A DNA stretch of 64,000 bases from Ciborinia camelliae (Eukaryota; Ascomycota; Leotiomycetes; Helotiales; Sclerotiniaceae), in assembly GCA_025890175.1 (NCBI GenBank), contig JANPYM010000010.1, positions 215,498-279,497 of the forward strand. Reading direction: 5' to 3'. Each line of letters opens with the position of its first letter. Position 1 is the first letter of the stretch. Of this stretch, positions 10,981-22,608 are shown piece by piece. Under the pieces are notes generated by a model. The model made no database searches. It worked only from the letters and a program-made list of their open reading frames with translations, and was not told where the DNA came from. The position numbers and the translations under genes are program-made.

Positions 10981-11714
10981 CAAGACGAGGCAGGGAGCAA
11001 GAATCGGGATTATAGCTCTCCCCCGACGGGGAAGAAGAAGAGGGGAGGAAAGGAGGGTAGTCCATCTGAATGGTATACCATACCGTGGTGTAAGTTTAAC
11101 CGATAAAGCTGAAGAACTCGCGTATAAATAAATGCCAAGGATTCATCCCCATGCACGATGCACATGCGGGGATAAAGTAGATAGGTAGGTAGGTAAATGA
11201 TTTATATACCCGACGGGGTAAGTACCTATTTATGCATTTGGATAAACGACGTGATGGATGGATGGATGGATGGATGGAACGATGGATTTCCCTTCATGAT
11301 GATTTGGACTATTCTATTCTTAGATAGGTAGATAGGTAGGTAATACTATTGGGTTGTAACAGTGCATGCAGTGAGGCCTTTATACGAAAGCTACAATATC
11401 AATGTCCATAATAAGCATTATGACGATTGGATGCGAGATTCCGAATAAACCAAGCTTCTCTTCCGACATTCACAATCTGATCTGACAATCCGATAGGTAT
11501 CATCAATGTTGTGAAAGAAATCTTAACTGTATTGAAATCTACAAAACCATCCATTATATTCATATGGACTTGAGGGTATCTTGCAAGCCTTTCCAACTCC
11601 CATGGCCGAAATGAACGAACCCCTTCCTTTTCCTTTCCTTTCCTTTCCCAATAACTCCATCTTCATACATTCGTTAACACATACCCAGAACTTTATCTTT
11701 AACTAGGTAGGTAG

Positions 11715-12480
11715 CTAGTCTAATACACTCCTAACCTCCTCCTCGTAATTGGCGGCTTCGTCGAGAACTGGTGCAACAGTAGGGTTTCCGTGTCCTCGCC
11801 AATTTTTGCGTTTTTGCCAATCTTTTGATACGTCTGGTGCACCATCCTTTTTTCTTTCAGCTTTGTAAATAGCCTCTTCTAAATCACTACATTATTTGAG
11901 TTAGTTGATTGTTTTGGCAAGACATAATATTCATGAGATCTGCCTACCAAGGTCCCGATGCCTTGGTGAGATAGCCTTGTCTCTCAAGTTCATCTGCCAA
12001 TTCCGCTTGATGATTATCGAGAAGTGAAGTGTTAGGAACTACAATGAGTGGTACATCAATTCGAAGCGCGTCGAGTATTGATCCTGAACCTACACCATCT
12101 CAATATTAGTCTCTTCGTTAAATAGGAGGCGGTTATCTGAGGATTCACTTACCTGCGTGTGAAATTACAACGCCTTCTAAACTCTTGCCGGTGCCATAAA
12201 ATCCTCCTTTTTTACATTGGCGCATTTCATGTCCCAACCCATTGCGGTCGAAATCGAATACTTCGATCTTAAGTCCAAATCCTTTCTCTGCTGGTATAAC
12301 ATTTTTCCAATAATCGGCATCGCGCCCAGCTTGTATCCTCAGTTTCGTATATCCTTCCTGAACAAGTGCCTGTAAAGTATGTGGCGCAAATACTTCTTCG
12401 ATGAGCTCTTTGAAAGTCGCAGTCGCACCAACTGTAACAAAAGCAACTTTTGGTGTTGCGCCTTCTGGAACAAACTGCAT
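11715..12480 (-). CDS. ALG13: UDP-GlcNAc transferase catalytic subunit Alg13
   Basis: With membrane-bound Alg14, Alg13 adds the second GlcNAc to dolichol-PP-GlcNAc on the cytosolic face of the ER, an early N-glycan step. Three exons (12480–12153, 12089–11948, 11886–11715) join in phase to 213 aa. Signatures are [17 protein letters not shown] at the N-terminus, [30 protein letters not shown] (the sugar-nucleotide site, formed across intron 1), and [20 protein letters not shown]. The C-terminal tail is charged. The ATG at 12480 is the first in-frame methionine before the conserved region; a frame open further upstream lacks an ATG. Length fits fungal Alg13. Confidence 0.93.
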
Positions 12481-12776
12481 TGTTGGAAGGTTGTAGTGAC
12501 AATTGGGGTAGTAACTGAGCACTCTGCTAAGATTTGGTTGTATACTAGTGCTGTGGACAATGATCCATCATCCAAAGAAAGCCAGCCATCTTTGTTGATA
12601 CAGTAACTCGGATTAACTGATTGGCTGTTTCGGTAGTTGGAGATTCTCCGAAGTCCGATTATGTGGGAAAGGATAATCTATAGCTAACCTAAAACAAGCT
12701 AGTGCCAAATTGTTTATTTTGGGACGATTTCCATCTGGAGGTTCACGATTGAGAAGAATCAGCAAAAACCACCACA
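12481..12776. promoter_or_regulatory. Divergent promoter region ALG13 / mS35
   Basis: A compact region of about 296 bp serving two divergent starts. No distinct site was recognised. Confidence 0.45.
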
Positions 12777-13924
12777 ATGGCCACGGCCCTACAAAGTCTG
12801 CGTATAGCAGCAAGATGCTGCTCATGCAGAACTATTACCTCCAAGTACACTAGCAAGCCAATTGCTCAGCAGAGGTTATTCTCAACCACATCAAGACAAT
12901 ACAAAATTGATCCAAAATTTAAGGAACTCGATGAAACCGAACCAGATGAGGATGAGTTCATGGAAGAGATTGAAGATTTGTTTGAGAATGCGGGTGCTCG
13001 ACATGCAAATAATCTACCAGCATATGGGTTCGATGAGGGTTTGAAGAAGAAGATGAAGCCTACGTTTTTGAATATGGGAGATCCGGAACCTTTTGATGAG
13101 GATGACAGAGAGGATGACCACGATGATATCACGACATTGGCGCATATGGAATTGGAACAGATTAGGGAAATCAGACATTATAATAGATTGGCAGCATGGG
13201 AGATGCCGCTGTTGAGCAGTGAGTTTACTCTACATTCACCTGGAGGGGAAAAGTCGCACCATAGCAATTTACTCATAAGTGATATATAGAATTGGCAAAG
13301 CCATTTGTGCCTCCATCGGAGGATACTCCTTTGCGATTCAGATATACTTCATATATGGGAGAGCAACATCCAGCAGAGAAGAAAGTTGTGTTGGAATTTT
13401 GTCCTGCAGATATGCCCGGACTTACAGAAGTCCAAACGGATAAACTTAGAAAATTGGTCGGTCCAAGACTCAACCCAGAAACCGATGTTGTCAAAATGAG
13501 TTGTGAGATGTACCCATCACAAGCTCAGAACAAGCGATATCTTGGTGATATGGTTGATTCATTACTGGCAGAGGCAAAGGTATGTGTTGAGATATTGTCG
13601 GGTACGCCCAGGAACTAATGTAAACCCAAATAGACCGGTGATACTTTCGAAGACGTTCCATTAGATACACGCCATCATGCGTTCAAAACGAAGCCGAAAT
13701 TCCCTGTAGAATGGAGATTGACGGAAGAGAGGAAGAAAGAATTAGCAAAATATCGACAAAAGATGGTGGAGACAGACTCCGATCGAGCAGAAATGGGTCA
13801 ACTGGTGGATGGTATTGAAACGATTCAATATAAATTGGCCAATGCTAAAGAGCCAGAACCCGAAACTATTAAGGCAGGAGGGAGGGTGATTGCCAACAAA
13901 ATGGTTGGTGTTAAGAGGTCATAA
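12777..13924 (+). CDS. RSM24: Mitochondrial small ribosomal subunit protein mS35 (Rsm24-like)
   Basis: A component of the mitoribosome small subunit. Three exons (12777–13218, 13290–13579, 13634–13924), all with in-phase GT–AG introns, give 340 aa. The N-terminus is rich in Arg/Ser/Ala without acids, with RLFSTTSRQY resembling a mitochondrial presequence and processing site. A very acidic linker follows (DETEPDEDEFMEEIEDLF), then the conserved core: LAKPFVPPSEDTPLRFRYTS, HPAEKKVVLEFCPADMPGL, KLRKLVGPRLNPETDVVKMS, NKRYLGDMVDSLLAEAK and the HHAFKTKPKFPVEWRLTEER tail. These match the Rsm24/MRPS35 family domain. Confident. Confidence 0.92.
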
Positions 13925-14504
13925 AAGCCACTCCAATATATGTAAGATATTGTATGTACAAACCAGACGTGCCATTCAAACTGGAGGGGTTAATCTGGGT
14001 GGTTGACATGTACGGGCAAATGATACCAACCGTGGAATAGCCCATTTGCGGGAATCATGCATATAACGGGTCCAACAACTTGTATATCCGACTCAAAGTC
14101 GATAAAAATGAAATTCTAAGATGCAAAATTTGAATGTACCGAATTAGACACTTTGCCAAGTTCATAGCACATGTAAAACAAAGTTCCGAGATGGTGTGTC
14201 ATCCTATGCCGCTTGTCTTTGACCCCCCTTTCTCCCTACGCCCCCTTGCGACCGGATAAAGCAACCTGCCTCGGTTTAGATACTCTAATGGAGGGGAAAC
14301 ACCAAGAGCTTTGAACTTTGCCATACAAACACAGCCAATCAGCCAACTTTTACTTTTAATTCTCGGATAACTACCTACTCTCTATTTATTGTAATACATC
14401 CAACAGATTGATTTCTCATTGATTAAATAAACTTTCTCAATTGTTGTTCAATTAAGGTTAATTAAAAAATCACCACACCAAGGTATCAGACCACACAACG
14501 AACC
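13925..14504. promoter_or_regulatory. Upstream region of the fatty aldehyde dehydrogenase gene
   Basis: A 580-bp spacer. A pyrimidine-rich block (CCCCCCTTTCTCCCTACGCC) at about 14223–14243 is followed by CCTCGG at 14269–14274. The 150 bp before the ATG are AT-rich, then C/A-rich. No gene seen. Confidence 0.45.
14269..14274. promoter_or_regulatory. CCTCGG: possible FarA/FarB-type site
   Basis: In Aspergillus, the Zn2Cys6 factors FarA and FarB bind CCTCGG/CCGAGG upstream of fatty-acid catabolism genes. One copy sits about 230 bp upstream of a fatty aldehyde dehydrogenase. A six-base motif is expected by chance every 2 kb or so, so this is only a candidate. Confidence 0.25.
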
Positions 14505-16428
14505 ATGTCTAGTGTCAAAATAGCTCCTTTCGAGCACAGCTCCCTCGAATCCATTCCCACTACGGTTAAACTCCTCCGAAGCACCTTTCGCTCACAAAAG
14601 ACCAAACCACTCGAATACCGTTTGAAGCAACTTCGAAAGCTCTATTGGGCTATTGACGATAATAGCGATGCCCTTATCGAAGCATGCAAAATTGATCTGG
14701 GGAAACCGGCGTTCGAAACCAGTCTGACGGAGATAGATTGGATGAAGAATGATATCATATTTGTTTGCAAGAACTTAAAGCGCTGGATGAAGGATGAGCC
14801 TGCTCCAGATACCGCCCTCACCAATACTGTTTTCAGCCCTAGGATCAGAAAGGAACCTTTGGGTATGGCTTTGGTAATTGGAGCGTTCAATTTCCCTATC
14901 CAATTGTCTCTGGGTCCTTTCGTCGGAGCTATTTGCGCAGGATGTACGGCTGTGTTGAAGCCTTCAGAGCAGGCACCTAAAACTGCCATGGTCTTGAAGA
15001 AGATTATTGAGAGTAGTCTCGATCCAGATGCGTACGTGGTGGTTAATGGGGCTATCCCAGAGACAACAGCTTTGTTGAACGAGAAATGGGATAAGATCTT
15101 CTATACTGGAGGCGCCACAGTAGGAACCATCATCGCGAAGAAAGCTGCGGAGACCTTGACCCCAGTCGCTTTGGAGCTTGGCGGTAGAAATCCAGCCATC
15201 GTATCGAAGAACGCGGATCCTGTTCTCGCAGCCAGAAGATTGCTATGGGGCAAGGTCCTCAATGCCGGGCAAGTTTGCATTGCTCAAAACTATGTCATGG
15301 TTGAAAAGGAGATCTTGGATGTTTTTATTGAGCAACTCAAAATCGCCTATAAAGAATTCTTTCCCAAAGGCACCAAAGCCAGTCCTGATTTTGGTCGCAT
15401 CGTCAACAACAGACAATTCTTACGGATCAAAAAGATGCTTGATGATTCCAAGGGGAAAATCCTGATTGGTGGAGAAATGGACGAGGCCGAGAATTATATC
15501 GCGCTGACTGTGGTTTTGGTTGATAGTAAAGACGATTCAATGCTGGCGGACGAGTCTTTTGGTCCTTTGGTTCCTATCCTACCAGTCAATGATCTTGATG
15601 AAGCTATCAATATTGCTCACGATATTCACTCGACCCCGTTGGGCTTCTATCCATTTGGAACGAAGGAGGAAACTGAGAAGCGTATGTATAAGTCTCTTCT
15701 TATAATCTGCTCTGTTCTTTGGACATCCATAGTCAATGATTTCCCAGGAGACGGCATTCTCTTGCAAAATGCGGCTTTTGGGCAGGCAGTCAGATTGTGG
15801 CAGGTATTTGCCACAATACTTCAGTTCATGATACAGATAGTTCTGTGTTTGCAATCGAATTATTGCCTTTACAACGTGGGCCTTTATGGTAATCAATGTC
15901 AAGCAAGGCCAATGTCAAGTGACGGGTCAATATTTTGCATTCAAACTTCAGCTGTCCAAATGTATACCACTAACACCTCTTCTAGTACTCAGCAACATCA
16001 CATCCGGGGGTGCAACTGTCAATGATTCCTTCTTCCACGGCTCGATACCCACTCTTGCCTTCGGAGGAGTTGGTGATAGTGGAACTGGCTCATACCGAGG
16101 TGAACAGTCCTTCTACGCATTCACCCATCGTCGTTCCGTCGCCACCACCCCAAGCTGGATCGAAAGAATGCTTAATGTCCGCTACCCACCATACAGCGAC
16201 GCCAAACTCGCCGAATTCCGGAGATCCCGCGCGTCGAAACCAAATTTCGATAGGGAAGGCAATGAAGTTAGGGGTTTGGGATACTGGCTAGGCATTGTGA
16301 TGAGTCTTGGAGGTGAGGGTATTAAAGGCGTGCTTCTTAGGTGGGCAGTTCTTGCTTTCTTTGTTTATGGATCGAAGAGGATTTGGGACGCGAAATTTGG
16401 TAGCGGGTTGCCATCTTATTTGAGATGA
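14505..16428 (+). CDS. HFD1: Fatty aldehyde dehydrogenase, tail-anchored (Hfd1/ALDH3 class)
   Basis: Oxidises long-chain aldehydes (such as hexadecenal from sphingolipid breakdown) to acids with NAD(P). Exons 14505–15681 and 15986–16428 give 539 aa across a 304-nt intron, long for this window. ALDH3-type features are ACKIDLGKPAFET near the start, the Rossmann region VIGAFNFPIQLSLGP, KPSEQAP, IFYTGGATVGTIIAKKA, catalytic Glu in LELGGRNPAIV, catalytic Cys in NAGQVCIAQNYV, ESFGPLVPILPV, and after the splice LSNITSGGATVND and FGGVGDSGTGSYRGEQSFYAFTH. The last 50 residues contain one hydrophobic segment (GVLLRWAVLAFFVYG) followed by Lys/Arg, a tail anchor as in yeast Hfd1 and human ALDH3A2. The intron stays open in frame to 16025, so retention would give a tailless C-terminus. 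Confidence 0.93.
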
Positions 16429-17287
16429 TGGATTTGTTTTACTTTCATTTGCTTTACTTGTTTTTTTACTTTTTTTACTTTTTTTCGGCACATCACATTC
16501 GTCTCGCTCGAGGGCAAGTAGCTAAGCTAAGCAAAGCAATCAAATTCTATACGGAACTGCAAACGTTGGATCTCACTAACCAAGGCCCACAAGATTGAAA
16601 AAGTAATGTGATTTTCCCAGCATCAATGTGAATTTGTTGCATGTCGCAGTCTCTTGGATATGCTTGGTATTACGTTATTATCGGGACAGTGCAGCGGGCA
16701 GGAGACCGCCAAGAGTCCTGGCGAGGACGGAAGAGGCAACATTGGTGTTTTGTTGCATGTCGGGATTTCTTGGGGGTTGTTTTTGGTTTTGGTTTTGGGG
16801 TTTTTTTTCTTTGTTGGTTGGTTGGGAAATTTGAGGAGGATGGTTGCGTGGGTTTTTTTTCCCTTGTTGCGTTGTCTTGGTGCCAAGGCCAAGATGTTGG
16901 TGGTTAGGTTAGGTTCCTGGGCTCGTTTGACTGGGCAGGCGCGATTATTCGGTGTCTGTGTGTTTAACTCTTGTTGGAACAATAAAATTCTTGGGGGCTT
17001 TTTTCTTGTCTTATTATTGTGGCACTGTATATATGTATGTCGTGACGTGATGTTGAGATTATATTATGGTTGCTCAATTCATAGGAAGTGGATGATTATG
17101 GATGGGGTTCTCTATTTCATTTTCCTGTGCTGCATGTACTAATTTCTTCCGTACCGTACCAAGGTTCCAAGTCGAAAAATCAATCTGGCGCTCGCTACCT
17201 ATGCAGGTACCCACCCATCTGTGCTTAGGTAGGTGGTGCCAACTGCCAAGGGGCTTCGGGACAGATCATGGCGCGACGGATGTGACG

Positions 17288-17322
17288 GATGCTTGCGGAT
17301 GCTTGCGGATGCTTGCGGATGC
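17288..17322. repeat. Tandem repeat, unit GATGCTTGCG
   Basis: Three and a half perfect units of a ten-base repeat. Confidence 0.8.
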
Positions 17323-18623
17323 GAGTACCCGAGTCATCCCTAGGAATGGAATGAAACGTTTCACCCACCTAGTATGAATATTGGCATCGATGGTACCGTA
17401 CGGGAAAGAAGATTAACAGTGCCAAAGGGGAATGGTGGGCGAGGAAAGGGAAAAGCAGAGCTTTTGTTGCACGTCGAACGATAAGTGTTGGGCTGGGCGA
17501 GAATGCTTTGCAGGATTGGATTTGGAAGATGTGGTGAGAATGGGGTGGGAGATTTATTGGTTTGCTGGGTGAGAATTGTGGGGGGGGGGGGGGGTTGGAG
17601 GGGTGGAATCCTATCTTCTTCGAGATGGAAAGATTTTTAGCACTGGTTGCTATGCATATTATGTCTTTAAGTTAATGGTGGACAGACATTGTTTTGCTTG
17701 TTGTGTCGTTCGAGGTGAGATATGCAGCGGAAAGTTTTGCTGTATATCAATTGATTTTGCCTCTTGTATTGTCTGTGTGGACGTTTAGTGAGGGAGTCAT
17801 GGGAATAGTTTGAGAAGGGAGCTGGGTTGATAGCGGTCCTGGAGATATTGAAGACAAATTCTTGGGAGCTTAGAGTGAGGAGTTGGAGGGCTGGCATTTA
17901 TGAATTGAAAGTGTGTGTTCGTATTATTAGTTGTGGGAAGTGACACTGGTTGAAAGTTGATCGGAGGCTGATCGTGGGATGAGATTATATTGGTATATTT
18001 ACTCGGTAAGGTACTCCAGCTCTGCTTCGCGTTGGATATTTATTCTGCGTCTCTTCCTAATATCATTATCTGATAACAGGGACGTCTCTCTGTTTTAAAG
18101 TATGTCGATTTCTCTTCTTGGTAGTAAAAGCTTCCTGGGTCGTCTCGTTTCCGTACTTGTATGATTATGGAAAGGCTTCTAAAACCTCTTCATGCAATAA
18201 GCTCATATGCACAGAATCTCTATTCATTACTCTTTATGCTTGTCTATGTATGATATCTCTCCCCTTCGTGAGCTAGATTTCATACGGACATTAGAAGGTA
18301 CAAACTATTTTTATCCCTTCGTTATTCAATACCCAACGCTTTTTCGAACAATACAAACTTCTGCAGCAAACAAATACAAAAAATCTAGTATCTCAATCAC
18401 CCAACTAACCTCCATCTTAAGTTTACTGATCATGAGTACTGATCATGAGTTCATGATCAAATTAAAATATCAAGTGTCTATCATGAACCAATCCCACCCA
18501 TAATGCATTTTCGCTTACACACAACAGGACCTCCTCCGGATATTCATTCACTTCATTCACCCTCGCTTACCCATATATATATTTAAATAATATCATCGCT
18601 CAACTAATATCGTGGCGTGGCGG

Positions 18624-18649
18624 AGTTGGTAAGTACAAACTTACCAGCT
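18624..18649. other. Strong hairpin (11-bp stem, 4-nt loop)
   Basis: AGTTGGTAAGT, loop ACAA, ACTTACCAGCT. The stem pairs throughout, with one G·U if transcribed. The preceding TGGCGGAGTTGG fits a tRNA A-box consensus, but no B-box (GGTTCGANNCC) follows, so it is not called a tRNA. Confidence 0.55.
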
Positions 18650-19779
18650 TAATCACATACCTGCAATCGCGGCGTCAGAGTATTAGCCACAACCTTATCT
18701 GCAGTGAGAGAGTTGGGTGATGGCCTCGAGCCAGCATTTTGCCGTTTTTTATTTATGTGTATTTTTGGTTTGGGGGTATGGAGGGATTTTTGCGGGTTGA
18801 TGGTGGTGATGATGGTGGGTATTGGAAAGAGAAGGCGTCGTCTCGTCTCCGCTTCTTGTTGTCGTCGTTCGCTTAAATTATTTATTCTCTTCTCTGTTGT
18901 TGGTTGAAATTGGTGTCAACGCATATCTAATTTTTGGCCGACTTCAATTTGAACTGGGAAGGAATATGTAGAGGAGACTTGCCTACCTACCTATCTCAGT
19001 GCTGGCTCGGTATTTATGTTTTCGTCTTCTGTTATACCATCTTAACTTTCCTTTTCTCTTCCATCTTCACCCGCAAAGCGGTTCAACCTTTTTATTGGAC
19101 TTGTGCAAAAGGGCTCAGTCTCGATGCTTGCTCACTTCAAATCCTCTCATCTATTCTCCTTTTAATTTCCTTCACCCTGGTCTCCAATTCAATTATCTTG
19201 GTGGGCGAAATCCTTCTTTTTCCATGACTGTAAAAATGCGTAAGGTTAATAGGTCATTTTCTGATGTCATTGAAGAGGTGACTTGGATCGGACAAATTAG
19301 TATCAAAAGTTGTTACAGACTTGCAACGCCAACTTCATGACCGATAGAACTAGCCGGTTGAATTTGGTTTCATGTCTGCTAGAAGTCCTGATGGCTCGTG
19401 TCTAAAGTTATGGGACAGGTACATGCTATATTTAAATTCGGTCAGAACAAAAAGGCGTCTGCCCATTTGGCGGGCGTGCTACCAAAAGTTGGCCAATACA
19501 TGTCTATCCTATTAGACGACTTTGATTATATGTCTACAGAAATACCGTTATAGTTTTCATTAAAATTATGATATAGCAACTTCTAGATTAGGGAGGGGAT
19601 CTGTTAAACGTAAGGGACATACAGACTTTGGACCCCATATCTTTTTGGTAGAGACTCGGACCATATGGATTAGAAGACATGCATACATATTACCACCAAG
19701 TTCTAATATAAAACACCCTTTTCTAATTACAAGGCTTCCCTTAAAACCTCTCTTAAAGTCTACCCCCAAGCCTTCGTTT

Positions 19780-20080
19780 ATAACGGGAAGTAAATGATCG
19801 AGTACAATCGAAAAATAAAAAACTTAATCGTTCAAGTTAGTAGATTTTAATACTCTTTTTGTCAAATATATTTTGATTATAGTAATAAATCATTTCGAAT
19901 TGATTTTTTAAAAACTAATATTTAAACTACCTAATGAATCAGATTATTAGATAATTAACATATATTTCATACTGTATAACTTGAATCAGAGTGAGATGAA
20001 AACAATGTATTAATTAAACAGATATTCAATGGTTTTTTTCTTCTAATCACATAATAGACATTACCTCCTTTTATAGATAT
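19780..20080. other. AT-rich block
   Basis: By eye about three quarters A+T, clearly higher than the surroundings, with no coding potential. In ascomycetes such blocks are often transposon relics degraded by repeat-induced point mutation, but no transposon protein or terminal repeat could be recognised. Confidence 0.4.
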
Positions 20081-20494
20081 TAACAGAAGTTGGTACCACA
20101 ACGTCTAACGTGAGCTTTTAGCTCTGCTAGCCCAATAGAATAAATGATCAAGAGAGGATTGGTTACTACTACAATTATTCAGAAGAGGAGTGCAGTACAG
20201 GGTTTAAGTGAATTTAAATTTTGGAATTTGAGGTTTATGATTGGAGAATGCTTCAGTTGTTCTTTCTGCTAGATTCCAATCACCATCCATAGCCAGCGTA
20301 TTCAGATTTCAATAATGGGCTAGCTAGCTCAACGTCAGTGTGATACGGTCTTGAACTCCCCATTAAATTATGTTCCAACTCACATTACTGCGAGATCTCT
20401 CCCTACTTCATCATATTCCCCAAAGCATTGATTCCCGCACAATAAAGACTATCATTAGATCACAGCGAACATTTTTCAAATAGTTCTTCACAAA

Positions 20495-22608
20495 ATGCCT
20501 GCTAATCCAATTCACAATATTCTCGATACGGGACTGCGCTGGCTTGGAGGGGATAAGAACGCTGTCCAGAGGACGAAGAAACAGTGGGAGGAGGAAGATT
20601 CAGACCATAATAGGTATGTATCTGAATTCCTTTTGTCTTCTCTTGAATCTATGCCTTAAAATTATCTACTAATACTCCCCATAGCTTGAGGATGCACCAA
20701 ATGGCTCGAAATATGGGTCTTGAAAGTGACAGCGAGGATGAAAACTTCAATACCAATAAACCAAGAAAATACCGCGAGAAGGGCAAATATGATCCACCTA
20801 CAGATCTACCTACAGATACATCTACCCCCTTCGGCTCTCCTTTCAGCTCTGGTGCATCTAATACGAAAGGTATTGCTACTCCCATGACTAACGTTATATC
20901 CAGCCCCGCAGGTCAGACAGGTGCACCTCCGATAGATTATTATAGTGCGCCGGATGAATATCAAGGATGGGCATGGCGAGACGGAGAGGCTCAAGCATCA
21001 ACCCGAGATCAACCATCAGGTCAAGCTTCGCCTCACGTGATCAACAATTCAAGAAATAGCTCGGAATACCCAAGTGTCAATATGGGAGAGATCAGAAATC
21101 GATGGGGCCAATCTGAAGATCCAACTCAGCCGAATTATATACCACCGTATAGAAATTATATACCACCAGATAGAGGCTATGGAAGTTCACAAGTGGGAAG
21201 TCCAAGAAGTTCTGGTCAATCTCCTGTGGAACTGCCTACTTCGGTAAATTGGCTTCATTCTGGTCAATCCCCTGTTGAATTGCCTACTTCGGCAAATTCG
21301 CCTCAGAATGGAACTCCTGTCAATGGACGTGCCTACCAGAGGAACAACAATCAGCACACAACTGGGCAAGGTCATTCACATCCCAATCTTCCAGCACCAA
21401 GATCACCTCGATCAATGTTTGATTCTGTAAGAGACTTTGCGGATCAAAATGCAGCAATTTCTATCAGACATGAAGATTTTAGACCAAATACCTCATATCA
21501 TGCCACTCCTGCTAGAAAACCCGTACCGTCCTCCCCTTCCATAGAGCCGTCGACAAAGGAAAAATCGAAAGACAAATCCGAAACTCACTACGATAAATCC
21601 GAACAAGAGAAAATTCGGCGTCAAAACGAAGAGCAAGTTATCCGAGAACGAAGAGAGAGAAACCTCAAGAACAGCCAAGCAAACCAAGAGTTACCTCCCT
21701 CATTACCCCCCAAAATTCCTTTAAGTCCCACCATTCGCCCACCTCTCTCATCAAGACCCGCCACTTCACCTGCCAGCGTTCCCACTTATGTCTCCCCTTT
21801 ACCTGCACCACCCACAGGTGACTTCGAAAGCAATAATACCCGGTCCGGAAACTTCAACTCTCCTCCTTATCCCGTATCCCTTCCAGCCAGCCGCGGACGA
21901 CGCCGCCACAGTACTGCTTCCAGCACCTGGCAAAATAATATGGACTTCAATTCCAGCAGCCCACCCTACCCCGTCACCCCTGCCAGCTACCATCTCAATG
22001 GCTGGAACAATCATAACGGCATCCAAAAACAGGCTATTCATAGTGCAATCAAACATGAACTTCTGCATGGTCATCAAAGAATGGCGGGTCCTACTCCTAC
22101 TTTTCGAAGCGCATATCCGGATGCTCATGAACTCGAGGGTGTTAACCCGCAGGCACCCAGGGATGAGATATTGAGGACTACACCGAGGATAGAGAGCCCG
22201 TGTGTGAAGAAGGAAACGGTGAGTGGGACTAATTTAATGATGCCGGGAGTACAGCTGCCAGTGAGATCTAGACACCCTGTGGTTGCGAGGAGTGGACGAG
22301 GTGTAAGGAGATCTAGTTTCTCTGCAATTCCGGAAATTTTTCAATGGGAGTCTCTGTGGAAGTCTGAGTGGGAGTCTCAGTTTGGGGTTGATGCGAATAG
22401 GGGCTGGACGAGGACGGCTGCGGAGCCTGGAAAATTGGCGGTGCCAGGTACGGAATATAGCGAGAAGAGGACAGAACATAGCGAGAAGAGAACAGAGCAT
22501 TGCTGGAATAGGACGGAACATAAGCACAGAAATAATGGACATCACTCGACAAGGGTATTTTCAGACAAGTACGAGAATGGAGGAGCTTGGGTTAGGAAGA
22601 GGAAATAG
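20495..22608 (+). CDS. Proline/serine-rich disordered protein, function unknown
   Basis: Not recognised. The start at 20495 gives exon 1 (20495–20613) with MPANPIHNILDTGLRWLGGD, then a 71-nt intron with GTATGT donor and ATAG acceptor, then a long exon 20685–22608; phases agree and the protein is 680 aa. Most of it is predicted disordered: Asn/Ser/Pro/Gly-rich, with a near-duplicate pair SGQSPVELPTS at about 21214 and 21271. A short charged helix-like segment (SEQEKIRRQNEEQVIRERRE) lies near residue 350. Pro-rich stretches (PPSLPPKIPLSP) could be SH3/WW ligands. The C-terminus has a small EKRTEH repeat and basic residues. The first 40 residues are the most protein-like part and may be the conserved piece. 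Confidence 0.72.

Larger units (their letters stand above)
10013..11714. other. 1.7-kb AT-rich spacer with repeats
   Basis: This lies between the 3' ends of DPH7 and ALG13 (convergent). No gene seen. It holds a second copy of the dispersed element (about 10695–10748), a CCCTAAA repeat (10778–10796), several AGGTAGGT motifs (about 10807, 11186, 11335), an (AGATATT)n array (about 10941–10980), (GATG)n at about 11251–11275 and (CCTTT)n at about 11620–11650. Confidence 0.55.
16429..20494. other. 4-kb region without a convincing gene
   Basis: No open frame here shows recognisable domains, plausible splice joins or consistent codon use. Contents by position: T-rich sequence after the HFD1 stop (16440–16495); G/T-rich, pyrimidine-poor stretches at 16750–16990 and 17400–17960; a tandem repeat of GATGCTTGCG at 17288–17322; a G-run at 17579–17594; a 13-bp direct repeat at 18424–18449; a strong inverted repeat at 18624–18649; and an AT-rich block at about 19780–20080. 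The last 400 bp upstream of 20495 probably hold the promoter of the next gene. An untranslated RNA or a decayed transposon are both possible. Confidence 0.5.

Noticed and set aside
16628..17377. Overlapping frames with hydrophobic segments after HFD1
   Set aside because: G/T-rich sequence encodes Val, Leu, Phe and Gly by composition; three frames look equally plausible, with no splice sites or motifs.
18600..18700. Possible tRNA
   Set aside because: An A-box-like string and a hairpin are present, but there is no B box, no cloverleaf and no anticodon arm that folds.
18934..19340. Possible small membrane protein
   Set aside because: Two overlapping frames, hydrophobic by T-rich composition; no conserved pattern recognised.
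19566..19769. Possible transposon fragment on the minus strand
   Set aside because: A 67-codon frame with no recognisable transposase, integrase or reverse-transcriptase motif.
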